NCBI RefSeq assembly: GCF_963678635.1
Contig: NC_087064.1
Location: 12,867,989-12,931,988, forward strand
Source: Symsagittifera roscoffensis
Lineage: Eukaryota; Xenacoelomorpha; Acoela; Convolutidae
Reading direction: 5' to 3'
Length of the DNA: 64,000 nt
Shown here: positions 21,401 through 32,796 of the stretch, in pieces
How the letters are laid out: each line of letters begins with the position of its first letter
Position numbering within the stretch: position 1 is the stretch's first letter
Notes under the pieces: model-generated
The model's database searches: none
Told to the model about the DNA's origin: nothing
What the model saw: only the letters and a program-made list of their open reading frames with translations
Program-made: the position numbers and the translations under genes

Positions 21401-24400
21401 CTCTATGAGTGAAATATCAAAGTTATTCAAGTAAAATTGACTGCTATGTATGTGCTAGACATCTACAACCGTAACCTGAAAGAACCGGCAAGGTATATTA
21501 ATCCTATGATTGTTTTCACTACACAAAATTTTTTGCCAAAGTGACACTGAGAAATGGTGGTTTTTGAGATTTTTCGTGATTTTGGCGTTTTTCTGATTTG
21601 TTTTCGTTTGTTTGGATTAATCAGGTCTATCGAGTTGAAAAGATGTGTTATCAGGCTTTCCAACGATACCAATAAAGTTTAAAAACTCGATATATAACTT
21701 GGTCAAACGTTTTTTTAAAGTTAGCCCTAAAAATGGTTTTTAAGAATTTTCTTCGTTTTTCTGAGCTCAAATGCCCTCTATGAGTGAAATATCAAAGTTA
21801 TTCGAGTAAAACTGACTGCTATGTATGTGCTAGACATTTACAACCGTAACCTGAAAGAACCGGCAAGGTATGAGAATCCTATGATTGTTTTCACTACGCA
21901 AAAGTTTTTTGCCAAAGTGACACTGAGAAATGGTGGTTTTTGAGGTTTTTCGTGATTTTGGCGTTTTTCTGATTTGTTCTCGTTTGTTTGGATTAATCAG
22001 GCCTATCGGGTTGAAAAGATGTGTTATCAGGCTTTCCAACAATACCAATAAAATTTAAAAACTCGATATATAACTTGGTCAAACGTTTTTTTTAAGTTAT
22101 CCCTAAAATGGTTTTTAAGAATTTTCTTCGTTTTTCTGAGCTCAAATGCCCTCTATGAGTGAAATATCACAGTTATTCAAGTAAAATTGACTGCTATGTA
22201 TGTGCTAGACATCTAAAACCGTAACCTGAAAGAACCGGCAAGGTATAATAACCCTATGATTGTTTTCACTACAGAAGTTTTTTGCCAAAGTGACACTGAG
22301 AAATGGTGGTTTTTGAGGTTTTTCGTAATTTTGGCGTTTTTCTGATTTTTTCTCGTTGTTTGGGTTAATCAGGCCTATCGGGTTGAAAAGATGTGTTATC
22401 AGGCTTTCCAACGATACCAATAAAATTTAAAAACTCGATATAAAACTTGGTCAAACGTTTTTTTAAAGTTAGCCCTAAAAATGGTTTTTAAGAGTTTTCT
22501 TCGTTTTTCTGAGCTCAAATGCCCTCTATGAGTGAAATATCAAAGTTATTCGAGTAAAATTGACTGCTATGTATGTGCTAGACATTTACAACCGTAACCT
22601 GAAAGAACCGGCAAGGTATGAGAATCCTATGATTGTTTTCACTACACAAGTTTTTTGCCAAAGTGACACTGAGAAATGGTGGTTTTTGAGGTTTTTCGTA
22701 ATTTTGGCGTTTTTCTGATTTTTTCTCGTTGTTTGGGTTAATCAGGCCTATCGGGTTGAAAAGATGTGTTATCAGGCTTTCCAACGATACCAATAAAATT
22801 TAAAAACTCGATATATAACTTGGTCAAACGTTTTTTTTAAGTTAGCCCTAAAAATGGTTTTTAAGAGTTTTCTTCGTTTTTCTGAGCTCAAATGCCCTCT
22901 ATGAGTGAAATATCAAAGTTATTCTAGTAAAATTGACTGCTATGTATGTGCTAGACATTTACAACCGTAACCTGAAAGAACCGGCAAGGTATGAGAATCC
23001 TATGATTGTTTTCACTACGCAAAAGTTTTTTGCCAAAGTGACACTGAGAAATGGTGGTTTTTGAGGTTTTTCGTAATTTTGGCGTTTTTCTGATTTTTTC
23101 TCGTTGTTTGGGTTAATCAGGCCTATCGGGTTGAAAAGATGTGTTATCAGGCTTTCCAACGATACCAATAAAATTTAAAAACTCGATATATAACTTGGTC
23201 AAACGTTTTTTTTAAGTTAGCCCTAAAAATGGTTTTTAAGAGTTTTCTTCGTTTTTCTGAGCTCAAATGCCCTCTATGAGTGAAATATCAAAGTTATTCT
23301 AGTAAAATTGACTGCTATGTATGTGCTAGACATTTACAACCGTAACCTGAAAGAACCGGCAAGGTATGAGAATCCTATGATTGTTTTCACTACGCAAAAG
23401 TTTTTTGCCAAAGTGACACTGAGAAATGGTGGTTTTTGAGGTTTTTCGTGATTTTGGCGTTTTTCTGATTTGTTCTCGTTTGTTTGGATTAATCAGGCCT
23501 ATCGGCTTGAAAAGATGTGTTATCAGGCTTTCCAACAATACCAATAAAATTTAAAAACTCGATATATAACTTGGTCAAACGTTTTTTTTAAGTTATCCCT
23601 AAAATGGTTTTTAAGAATTTTCTTCGTTTTTCTGAGCTCACATGCCCTCTATGAGTGAAATATCAAAGTTATTCAAGTAAAATTGACTGCAATGTATGTG
23701 CTAGACATCTACAACTGTAACCTGAAAGAACCAGCAAGGTATATTAATCCTATGATTGTTTTCACTACACAAATTTTTTTGCCAAAGTGACACTGAGAAA
23801 TGGTGGTTTTTTAAGGTTTTTCGTAATTTTGGCGTTTTTCTGATTTGTTTTTCGTTTGTTTGGATGAATCAGGCCTATCGAGTTGAAAAGATGTGTTATC
23901 AGGCTTTCCAACGATACCAATAAAGTTTAAAAACTCGATATATAACTTGGTCAAACGTTTTTTTTTTAAGTTAGCCCTAAAAATGGTTTTTAAGAATTTT
24001 CTTCGTTTTTCACTCACATGCCCTCTATGAGTGAAATATCAAAGTTATTCAAGTAAAATTGACTGCAATGTATGTGCTAGACATCTACAACCGTAACCTG
24101 AAAGAACCGGCAAGGTATATTAATCCTATGATTGTTTTCACTACACAAAATTTTTTGCCAAAGTGACACTGAGAAATGGTGGTTTTTGAGGTTTTTCGTA
24201 ATTTTGGCGTTTTTCTGATTTGTTTTCGTTTGTTTGGATTAATCAGGCCTATCGAGTTGAAAAGATGTGTTATCAGGCTTTCCAACGATACCAATAAAGT
24301 TTAAAAACTCGATATATAACTTGGTCAAACGTTTTTTTTAAGTTATCCCTAAAATGGTTTTTAAGAATTTTCTTCGTTTTTCTGAGCTCACATGCCCTCT

Positions 24401-25260
24401 ATGAGTGAAATATCAAAGTTATTCAAGTAAAATTGACTGCAATGTATGTGCTAGACATCTACAACTGTAACCTGAAAGAACCAGCAAGGTATATTAATCC
24501 TATGATTGTTTTCACTACACAAATTTTTTTGCCAAAGTGACACTGAGAAATGGTGGTTTTTTAAGGTTTTTCGTAATTTTGGCGTTTTTCTGATTTGTTT
24601 TTCGTTTGTTTGGATGAATCAGGCCTATCGAGTTGAAAAGATGTGTTATCAGGCTTTCCAACGATACCAATAAAGTTTAAAAACTCGATATATAACTTGG
24701 TCAAACGTTTTTTTTTTAAGTTAGCCCTAAAAATGGTTTTTAAGAATTTTCTTCGTTTTTCACTCACATGCCCTCTATGAGTGAAATATCAAAGTTATTC
24801 AAGTAAAATTGACTGCAATGTATGTGCTAGACATCTACAACCGTAACCTGAAAGAACCGGCAAGGTATATTAATCCTATGATTGTTTTCACTACACAAAA
24901 TTTTTTGCCAAAGTGACACTGAGAAATGGTGGTTTTTGAGGTTTTTCGTAATTTTGGCGTTTTTCTGATTTGTTTTCGTTTGTTTGGATTAATCAGGCCT
25001 ATCGAGTTGAAAAGATGTGTTATCAGGCTTTCCAACGATACCAATAAAGTTTAAAAACTCGATATATAACTTGGTCAAACGTTTTTTTTTAAGTTAGCCC
25101 TAAAAATGGTTTTTAAGAATTTTGTTCGTTTTTCTGAGCTCAAATGCTCTCTATGAGTGAAATATCAAAGTTATTCGAGTAAAACTGACTGCTATATATG
25201 TGCTAGAAATCTACAACCGTAACCTGAAAGAACCGGCAAGGTATGAGAATCCTATGATTG
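18491..25260. repeat. 375-bp satellite array, block 2
   Basis: About 18 monomers of roughly 375 bp lie in the same orientation as block 1. The first six are the duplicated ones. Later monomers include a group lacking one T/G in the 'tctcgttgtttggg' part (22205-23168) and a group with 'ggtatattaatcc'. Confidence 0.95.
23700..25200. repeat. Recent 750-bp dimer duplication in the satellite
   Basis: Sequences at 23811-24294 recur at 24561-25044, exactly 750 bp later, including private variants: 'ttttttaaggttttt', a missing 'tgagct' before 'cactcacatgcc', and 'ggatgaatcagg'. This shows local expansion by dimers. Confidence 0.9.
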
Positions 25261-25860
25261 TTTTCACTAGACAAAAGTTTTTTGTAAAGTTTGATTTCAA
25301 CTGAGGTTTTTTTTCGTATTTTTGGCTTTTTTTAATCGTTTTTTGTTTTTTGGCTTATATCAGGACTATCGGGTTGAATTGATGTCTTATAAAGCTGTCC
25401 AACGATACCAATTTTTTTTTCAAAACTCGAAGTAAAACTCTTTTAAGTTATCTCTAAGCTGGTTTTTAATTTTTTTTTTCGTTTTTCAGAGCTCATCCAC
25501 TCTATGAGTGAAGTATCACTGTTATTCGAGTAAAAATGACCAATATGTTTGTGCTAGACATCGATAACCGTAACTTGAAACAACCAGCAAGATACATTTA
25601 CCCTATGGCTCCTTTCACTGGACCAAACATTTTTGTAAAATTTGAACTCAAACGAGGTTTTTTTGTTTCTTTGGCGTTTTTTTGATTTGTTTTTTTTTTG
25701 GGTTTGTCAAGACTATCTGGTTGAAATTATGTGTTATTAGGCTTTCCAACGATACCAATAATGTTTAAAAACTCGAAATTTAACTTCGTCAAAATCTTTT
25801 TTAAAGTTAGCCCTAAGGTGTTTCAGATTAGCAAAACTCTTTTTATTGCATGAAACCTCG
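25261..25860. repeat. Diverged satellite monomers at array edge
   Basis: One to two monomers keep the order of motifs ('gtaacttgaaacaaccagcaag', 'ggctttccaacgatacc', 'aagttagccctaagg') but with many substitutions. Array-edge monomers are normally older and less homogenised. Confidence 0.8.
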
Positions 25861-27172
25861 TTTGTTTTGTCTGAAACTTGATATTGATCTCAGATGAACA
25901 AGAAGGACAAATTACTGCGTCTCTAAGAGCTTAGATAAACAATAAAAAATTAAGATCTAATTTTTTCTCTGGGAGTCTTATTTTTTTATTTAAGTCAGCC
26001 TAGCAAAAAAGTTTTATTGTTGAAAGAGTGTTAAAATTTTCTACAATCGAGACCAATGTTGATATCAGAGGAATATTTATGACAAATAATTTCATCTATG
26101 AAATCTTAGGTAACAATTAAATTTGAAAAAAAAGATATAAATAATACATAATTAAATGAATTACTCGAGTTGGATTATTTTTTTGGTGCCGCTCAGTTCA
26201 CCCTGTTTTTGTACAGGGCTATCCAGGACCGCCAACGGGGAGGCGAGCACCATCGGTCCCAAAAACTTTTTTTGGCTTTTTTTTTTCTCGTGAGAAAGCT
26301 TTCTCTTTTTTGGAACTTGAAGTTCTCATCTTTTTTTTTTCGAAGCCAAGGCTTTCTCTTTTTTAGACATATAAGTGTTAAACAATCAACTGCAAAGGAT
26401 GAATTGTAGACAACTAAGCCCCTACTAGCACAACTAAGGCTTATATAGGCACAAAGTCAAAAACAACTCACCCAATCACTCAACTACGCCCCTCCTAGCA
26501 CAACTAAGGCTTATGGAGGCACAAAGTCAAGTGATCAAAATCAATATACGGCAACAACAAGAATCAACTGCAAAGGATGAATTGTAGGCAACTAAGCCCC
26601 TCCTACCACAACTAAGGCTTATGGAGGCACAAAGTCAAAAACAACTCACCCAATCACTCAACTAAGCCCCTCCTAGCACAACAAAGGCTTATGGAGGCAC
26701 AAAATCAAGTGATCAAAATCAAATTACTGCACGAAAAAAATACAGCACGAAATACCAGGTCATACGTAAGTTAACCGTATTTATCGGAAATTTTAAGTCA
26801 ACAAAGAATAATGAACTGCCATAATTTTCGGTATTTAAATGCAGAATTAAATGTGATAAAGTACGCAAAAATGAAAACATTAAAAAGTCAACTTCAAAAT
26901 GGCGCCTGAACAATTTGTGAACTTTGTTTCAATCTCTCAGTTTTGTACTTTTTCCACACACTTCTTTCTTCACCTGGAAATTCATTAGTTGTGACCTTGG
27001 TTTTCTAGCTATGAGTTCTTGCAAGAACATACTGGTAAAAAAATGGTTTTACATAATGCTTTAACAAAGGGTTTAACAAGTGTACAGGGTTGTAACATAG
27101 TTTTTAAGGAACAGAATTTTTGCGGAACGATAGTTTGGATTTACAGAGTTTTTAGGGAACGAGAGTTTTTGT
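25861..27172. other. Noncoding stretch with short tandem repeats
   Basis: No supported gene. 26387-26720 holds a repeat listed separately. The rest is AT-rich with T-runs. Confidence 0.5.
26387..26720. repeat. Nested tandem repeat, about 177-bp unit
   Basis: 'caactgcaaaggatgaattg' occurs at 26387 and about 177 bp later. Within each unit a block of about 49 bp ('aagcccctcctagcacaac', 'aaggcttatggaggcacaaa') occurs twice, giving four copies. Confidence 0.85.
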
Positions 27173-27652
27173 TCAATGTTTTTCAGATCCTTCTTTTATC
27201 CAGTCACTTATTTGTTTGAAAATGACCCTGACCTGGTCAAGTTTCAAGTTGAAGCCAGGAACTTCATTTCTCGTGATGGCTCTGCTCAAATTAAAGTTCT
27301 CTTCTAACAAGTTTTTCAAAAAAGCTTGAGCAAGATTATTTTTTCCCTCATCATCTAATATGTACTTCTGCGTAGTTTTCTGTTTTCGTTTCTTGATGAA
27401 GAGTGAAATTTCTTTTTCACTGGGGAGTTCTACCAGTCTGCCTTCCTGTCTCTCAGTCGATGAGTCGCTATATAGGCTGTATTTCGAGGCATCGCTGACT
27501 TCGCCCTCGCTGGCTTCGTCCTCATCGTCTTTTTTTCCTGAGATTTCAAGAGCCAATTGTTCTCTCGGCTTTTTGTCAACTGCACCTGTGAGATCCCTGT
27601 CCAACAAAGTCGTCATGAACGCACTGTTGCGCTTTTTGTTCTGCGCAACTTC
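27173..27652 (-). pseudogene. C-terminal extension of tyrosine recombinase, beyond an in-frame stop
   Basis: The frame of the recombinase continues open for 160 codons past the TAA at 27653-27655, to a stop at 27173. A second ATG lies at 27616. The sequence is coding-like: an acidic linker (KKDDEDEASEGE), then a basic stretch (KKRKQKTTQK) and an amphipathic end. It has no own domain. The simplest reading is that it was the C-terminal end of one protein of about 840 residues and became separated when the tyrosine codon changed to TAA. Confidence 0.6.
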
Positions 27653-29683
27653 TTAGTGTTGCATAGCAACTGCTCGTGAATGACCCATCTGTTGGTCAAG
27701 TGCCCGGATAGCTCTAGGGTCATCTACAGTCTCCGCCCAGTGCGAGTTGACTGCCTTGCGGAATCTGTTGGCGTCGAAGTTGGGAACGTTATGTTGCTTT
27801 CGCACTGTACGAGAGTAGCTCTTCATTCTGGATACTACTGCTTCTTTTGTTATCTCCGTTAAGCTAGAGTCCAGTGGTGCAAAAAGCCAGTCCGAAGAAT
27901 CAAGTTGAAAGAGGGACCTCAGGTTCAAGTACTTTTCGAGGATCTTTAAGTCTGTCTTCTTTATCGTCAGGTACTTCTCTCCATCAAATCTAAAATTTTT
28001 GTGGCTCTCCAGCACCTGGCGATAAATCAAGTTGATTCTCCTGTTGTGTCCTTTTCCGGTTCTTATATCCTGGATCTCAGGCGGCATGAGAGCGATTCTA
28101 TATAGGCCGTTGGCTTCGTCTGCTTCAATTTCCCGCAAGTAGCTTGCTCTCATTTTCAAGATAGTGCCTGCTCGAGCTGAGGTGCGCATGCACAAAAGGG
28201 CTCTTATGTTGTGCTGGATTTTTCTGAATTGCACTGCGTCTATATTTTGTTCCTCCAACTCCGTTTCTAGATAGTGAGTGACATTTTCTCTAAGTGCACT
28301 CAGCTCCTTCATTGTTGGCAGTGAGTTTCCCTCCGCGTAATTATAGAGATGTTTTCTGCCTTTTGCAGACTTATTCAGTAGGTTTTTTCGATCTCTTATC
28401 TCTTGTAACAAGATGTCGAACTCGACAACTTGTTGTTTGCGGCCGTACTTAACGAGAAGAAACTCTGCAAATTTCTGCAGATCAGACATTAGATTTTGCT
28501 TAGCTTTAGCAGTTTTGACTGGTCTTGCTATGCTTTCGTATGAGTGTACCCAAACTGCTATTTTGCTCATGTCTTTAAAGCCTTTACTTAGTACGAGGCA
28601 TTCTCGGATTCGCGGCAGTTTTGTAGTTATATTCTCCTGAGTGAAAAGTGACCCTTCATTCTGCTTGAACTCATGTAGTTTTTGTTCTTTAAATTCTCGC
28701 AGACTACTGTCGAAATTGATGGGTCCTCTTATCATGTCATCGTTTCCTGTTTCTTTCGGATGTCCAGAGAGTGGCTTCAATTGCTTCCCGAGGATCACTG
28801 ATACATCCGCCAAGGTTCTTACTACTGTCCGGTTTTTTCTGTGTTCTTGGTGGCGCCAGCTCTGAGAAAAAACGTGGAGACAGTCTGGTAGTGAGCAGAC
28901 GTACCGTTTCTCATTCGTTGAGTTCACTGCGTTCCTATTCTGCAGTAAGGTAATTTTTTGAATAACATTCAGTTCTAGACCACAGAACTGGTGCTCCTGC
29001 ATATAGTGACGGCGCAAATGATGGTCTCGACTGAAGTTTCTTTGATGGCATAGCTGGCAGGAAAATAGTCCCTTTTGTTCCTCAAAACTTGCACTATCTT
29101 CAGGGACGGCTACAGCAACTTCATCTTGTTGTGGTTTTTCTCGGGGATACTCTAGTGGGCACCAATTCTCACCACTCATCCCACCTTGCTCCTCGATAAT
29201 ATGCTTCTTGAAAGCCGGGAATTGCGATTTGCAGCAAATGGCATAGCATCCCATACAAATTAGATACTGGTCGTTTCCAGTCAATTTGAAAAAGAATTCG
29301 TTCCCAGGAAAGTCTCTTTTCGCATTTTCGCAGGAAAACCTATGAGGCTTTATTTCCTCGGGGCACGACAATGTAAAGTCACATGAAAAGCAGTGCCATT
29401 CTTTTGCTTTCCGGGTGAAAACGAACGGGTCTGATATTTTTGATGTTGTTTCCTTCTGTTTAGATCTCTTCTCCGGTATCTCTTCCACAGTCTTGAATCG
29501 CGTTGTGAGGTAGAGCGGCTTTTCTTCGGCTTTTTCATCTGCAATAATGGGCTCATCCTCCTCTGGCTCTCCATCACTACTGTCTTCACTGTTGAACCCG
29601 AAGCTGGCTGCGAGACTCAGCTCGGTGTTTGGTTTTTTGATCATTGGTGGCGGTAACATTGATCCCTCTCCTTCTGATATCAC
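27653..29683 (-). CDS. Crypton-type tyrosine recombinase with C2H2-like fingers; stop at catalytic Tyr
   Basis: The frame has 676 codons and is open upstream to 29788, but without an ATG there. The first in-frame ATG is at 29659, so an upstream exon or lost start is possible. Seen, numbered from 29683: acidic N-terminus 31-55; CxxC-type fingers near 98-118 and 143-161; a clearer C2H2 at 209-231; another at 263-281; then a tyrosine-recombinase domain from about 370. Box I is TSARAGTILKMR (Arg504). Box II is ANRFRKAVNSHW (Arg642, with Asn where His is usual). The last box is MGHSRAVAMQH, with His668. The family has its nucleophilic Tyr 10 residues after the Gly of GHS; here that codon is TAA. 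Family role: cut-and-paste of a circular intermediate through a 3'-phosphotyrosine link. Without the Tyr the protein could bind DNA but not cleave it. It differs from its surroundings by a GC-richer, intact frame, so loss of function is recent or the protein is kept for DNA binding. Confidence 0.8.
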   Translation of the reverse strand: MISEGEGSMLPPPMIKKPNTELSLAASFGFNSEDSSDGEPEEDEPIIADEKAEEKPLYLTTRFKTVEEIPEKRSKQKETTSKISDPFVFTRKAKEWHCFSCDFTLSCPEEIKPHRFSCENAKRDFPGNEFFFKLTGNDQYLICMGCYAICCKSQFPAFKKHIIEEQGGMSGENWCPLEYPREKPQQDEVAVAVPEDSASFEEQKGLFSCQLCHQRNFSRDHHLRRHYMQEHQFCGLELNVIQKITLLQNRNAVNSTNEKRYVCSLPDCLHVFSQSWRHQEHRKNRTVVRTLADVSVILGKQLKPLSGHPKETGNDDMIRGPINFDSSLREFKEQKLHEFKQNEGSLFTQENITTKLPRIRECLVLSKGFKDMSKIAVWVHSYESIARPVKTAKAKQNLMSDLQKFAEFLLVKYGRKQQVVEFDILLQEIRDRKNLLNKSAKGRKHLYNYAEGNSLPTMKELSALRENVTHYLETELEEQNIDAVQFRKIQHNIRALLCMRTSARAGTILKMRASYLREIEADEANGLYRIALMPPEIQDIRTGKGHNRRINLIYRQVLESHKNFRFDGEKYLTIKKTDLKILEKYLNLRSLFQLDSSDWLFAPLDSSLTEITKEAVVSRMKSYSRTVRKQHNVPNFDANRFRKAVNSHWAETVDDPRAIRALDQQMGHSRAVAMQH

Positions 29684-29788
29684 TTCTTCCTCACTTCCAC
29701 TTGTCTCCGAAACTAGGGTATGTACAATCTGAGATACGCTCGCTTTTTGCCTTTCTTCGGCGCACTGTTTCTGCTCAGCGCGTAAAAC

Positions 29789-30715
29789 TTAAGCTATCTG
29801 TTTTTTTTTGTAAATTTTTGGGAGCACTAATTTTTTTTTCTTTAATTTTGCTCTTTAAACTTTTGAATCCTTGCTCTTTAAACAATTGAACTTTGCTATG
29901 GTAACAATATATCAAAAAATCATTAATTTTTTGCAAATAGTTTTCAAGTTATATATATCTTCAAATGTTGCCAAAAAATTGACACATTTCGAAAAGCGTC
30001 CATTTTGCTACAATTTTGAGGACCTGTAACTTTTTTCTCTTTTTATATTAATTTTCTAAACTGTGTCATAGTGGAGAACAAATTGTGACTAATAGTTGAC
30101 ATCAAAATCTTTATGATATCTCAAGTGGTTTTTGAGTTAGAGGTCCTCAAAAAACGCGAAAAAAATCAGTAAAAACTGTAAACTGATTTTGATGCAAATT
30201 TGAGGACCTCTAACTTTTTTTCTAATTTATGAATAATGCTCAAACTTAGTCATTATGTTGTCATGCAGTTGGTTAAGCTTTGACATCAAAATTATGATGG
30301 TTTTTTTTAAATAAGTTACAGATCCTCAAAAATTGTGCCAAAAAAACGAAAATTTCGATTTTTAGCAATTTTTGAAAGAGAATTCTGAATCAACCAATGC
30401 AATTCAGCCGATTTTTTTTGACTGATTGTTACTCTACAGTTTTTGAGAATGGTCACCTTTTTTTGTGTTGTTTTAAGTAAAACTCGATGAGTTATCAAGC
30501 TTCAAAAAATGCTAAAATTTCAAAAAATCCAATTTTTGTTCAAGTTTGAGGACCTCTAACTTTTTTTTAATTTTTGGTTTTTGATGAAACATCGTCACAG
30601 TGTAGAACCGGCTATGGTGAACACTTGATATGAAAATTATTGATATATCTGAAAATCTCTTTTGGTTAAAAGTCCTCAAAAAGTGCAAAAAAAACGCGTT
30701 TTTTGTGATTTCTAG
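29789..30715 (+). repeat. 0.93-kb direct repeat, copy 1
   Basis: From 'ttaagctatctgttttttt' onward this matches 32797-33722 closely, 3,008 bp away, including 'gggagcactaatttttttt' and 'ctatggtaacaatatatc'. Its left edge abuts the recombinase frame exactly. Confidence 0.85.
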
Positions 30716-31989
30716 CTTTTTTGAAGGCCCCTAACTTTTTTTTCAACCGCAAAATCGCCCAACCCATGTAACCAATTCTTATCTACACCTTGTTAAAGAC
30801 CTCCACATTTTTTTTGAGTCAGTTCACGTTTTTTTTTGTCAAGTAATAGGCGATCAAAATTTGCACTAAAAAGCACAATTTTCAGTTGAAACCAAGTTTA
30901 AAGCCAATAACTTTTTTTTCGCTGACTGAAATCATTTTTTTTTCTTTGATCTAGGCTTAGCACACTTTGAGTTACCTGGAATGCTGTTTTTTTTTGGATA
31001 TCGAACAAGTTTTATCAAAGTTATGAGCCTTCAAAAATGGCCAAAAAACGCTTTTTTTGTGATTTTTGGATTTTTTGAGAGCCCATAACTTTTTTTTGGA
31101 CTGGAAGCAGCATAAAACCCAAAAAAGAACCGCAATAAATTTTCTAAGAGCTAACTACTGAACACTTTTTAAACTCTATACTATTTTTTTCAAAGAGTTA
31201 TGAAGTCTCAAAGTTGAGTCAATAACCAGTTTTTTTGTTTTTAGCTTACTTTTTAAAATACCTATAAAAACTTTTCAGCGCTAGATAGCTCAGTGCGGCT
31301 TGTTGCATCATAAAGAGCAACAACTAGAGTACCACCCCACAAATTTTTGTAAGTTTTCGCAGTTTTATAAAAAAAATTGCGAAAAACCCAATTTTTACTA
31401 ACCTGTAAATGTGAATTTTCAAGATAATTAACTGAATTTTGAGTGAAATAAGATACGAATGCAATTTTCCAACACGTACTTAACGGTTTACCCCACAAAG
31501 CTCGACCGGAACGAAAAAAAATTTTGACCAAAAAAACCACCTCTGAGTTCCATTTTTGAGCTTCAGAGAGTCACTAATTTCAATTTTCCGGCATGAAGAC
31601 GAAATTTTTATGCAAAGATGATGTATACTTTGTAGAAAGAACTTTTGACGCGCCGAACCCTGAAAAAAAACGGCAAATGATAGAAACATTTTTTCAAAGA
31701 GTTATTCACGAAGAAACGTTCCATTTTTCCAGAAAAACGCAATTTTCGACCATAAATCGGCAGATATCATTTTTTTGCGGAGGAAATTGGGCTCATAATT
31801 GTTTTTTTTCAAGTCAGTCCACAGCTAAGTTAACTCAGATTTTAAAAAAAACTTGAAAAGATCTAAAATTTGAAAAAAAAAATAAAAAAACTGGAGTAAA
31901 AATTGACCAATTTTGAGGCTAATGTACAAGCATTTGAAAAAGTTTAAAATACATTTTTTGACGTGAAGACGAATTTTCAATGAAAAGTT

Positions 31990-32640
31990 TAACCTTAATG
32001 AAAAAGAATCTACATAGCACCTATCTTATGGATGGAAAATTTTCGCAAATTTCATTCGGGTTTTTAAGATCTGGCTCAATGTATTTGCACTTTTTTGAAA
32101 AAACGCAGTTTTTTAATAGTTTTTACTTTATAACTTTTTTTCACTCGCTAAATTTCCCTAATTTTTTCTTTAAAAATTAGGCTTGATGTGTTTTGCTTAG
32201 AAAGTATCACTTCACTTTCTGAAACAGACTGTAAGTATCTAAAAATTTTCTTTTTCTTAAAAAACAATTGACCCATTTTAGTCACTTTTTTCAACCTCTG
32301 ATAGCGATGAAAACTAATTTTTCGGTAAGAAAATGAGCTTTTGTCGAAAATATATGTAAGAATCAGCTCTTGTTCTACTTGCGAGTCACTTTTTCAAAAC
32401 ATTTTGAGATCAAATTTCAAATGCGTTGTTGAGATCTGGCTCCCTGTAGGTGCACTTTTTTTGAAAAAACGCAGTTTTTTACTAGCTTTTCCTTTATAAC
32501 TTTTTTTACTCGCAAAATTTCTTTATTTCTTTTCTTTGAAAAATTGGGCTTGATGTGTTACGTTTAGGAAATATCACTTCGTTTTCTGAAAAAGACTGAA
32601 ACTATTAAAAATTTTCGTTTTTTTTTAAATGACCCATTTT
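31990..32640. repeat. Internal duplication, about 400 bp apart
   Basis: 'gatctggctcaatgtatttg ... aaaaaacgcagttttttaat ... gggcttgatgtgtt' occurs near 32070 and again near 32435, with the same order of motifs and moderate divergence. Confidence 0.7.
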
Positions 32641-32796
32641 TGGTCATTTTTTTCACTCTCTGATAGCGATAAAAACTAATTTTTCGGAGCGAATATGAGT
32701 TTTTATCGAAACATTCATGAAGAATCCTGTAATAGAAAACTATTTTAAATATTCTTATTATTACCTTTTTGCATGTTGGAGGACTAATAACGAGCT

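Noticed and set aside
14568-25044. Repeated 68-72-codon minus-strand ORFs, one per satellite monomer, as a tandem gene family
   Set aside because: They recur because the monomer recurs. Several monomers carry frameshifts that change the C-terminal third, and there is no start context, domain or splice structure.
27653-27655. A variant nuclear code with TAA as tyrosine
   Set aside because: One site only; other genes here use TAA, TAG and TGA in ways consistent with stops, and the rest of the recombinase frame has no other TAA.
27360-27656. Plus-strand ORFs opposite the recombinase (27360, 27680, 28413, 28641, 29547)
   Set aside because: They are complementary-strand shadows of the long minus-strand frame.
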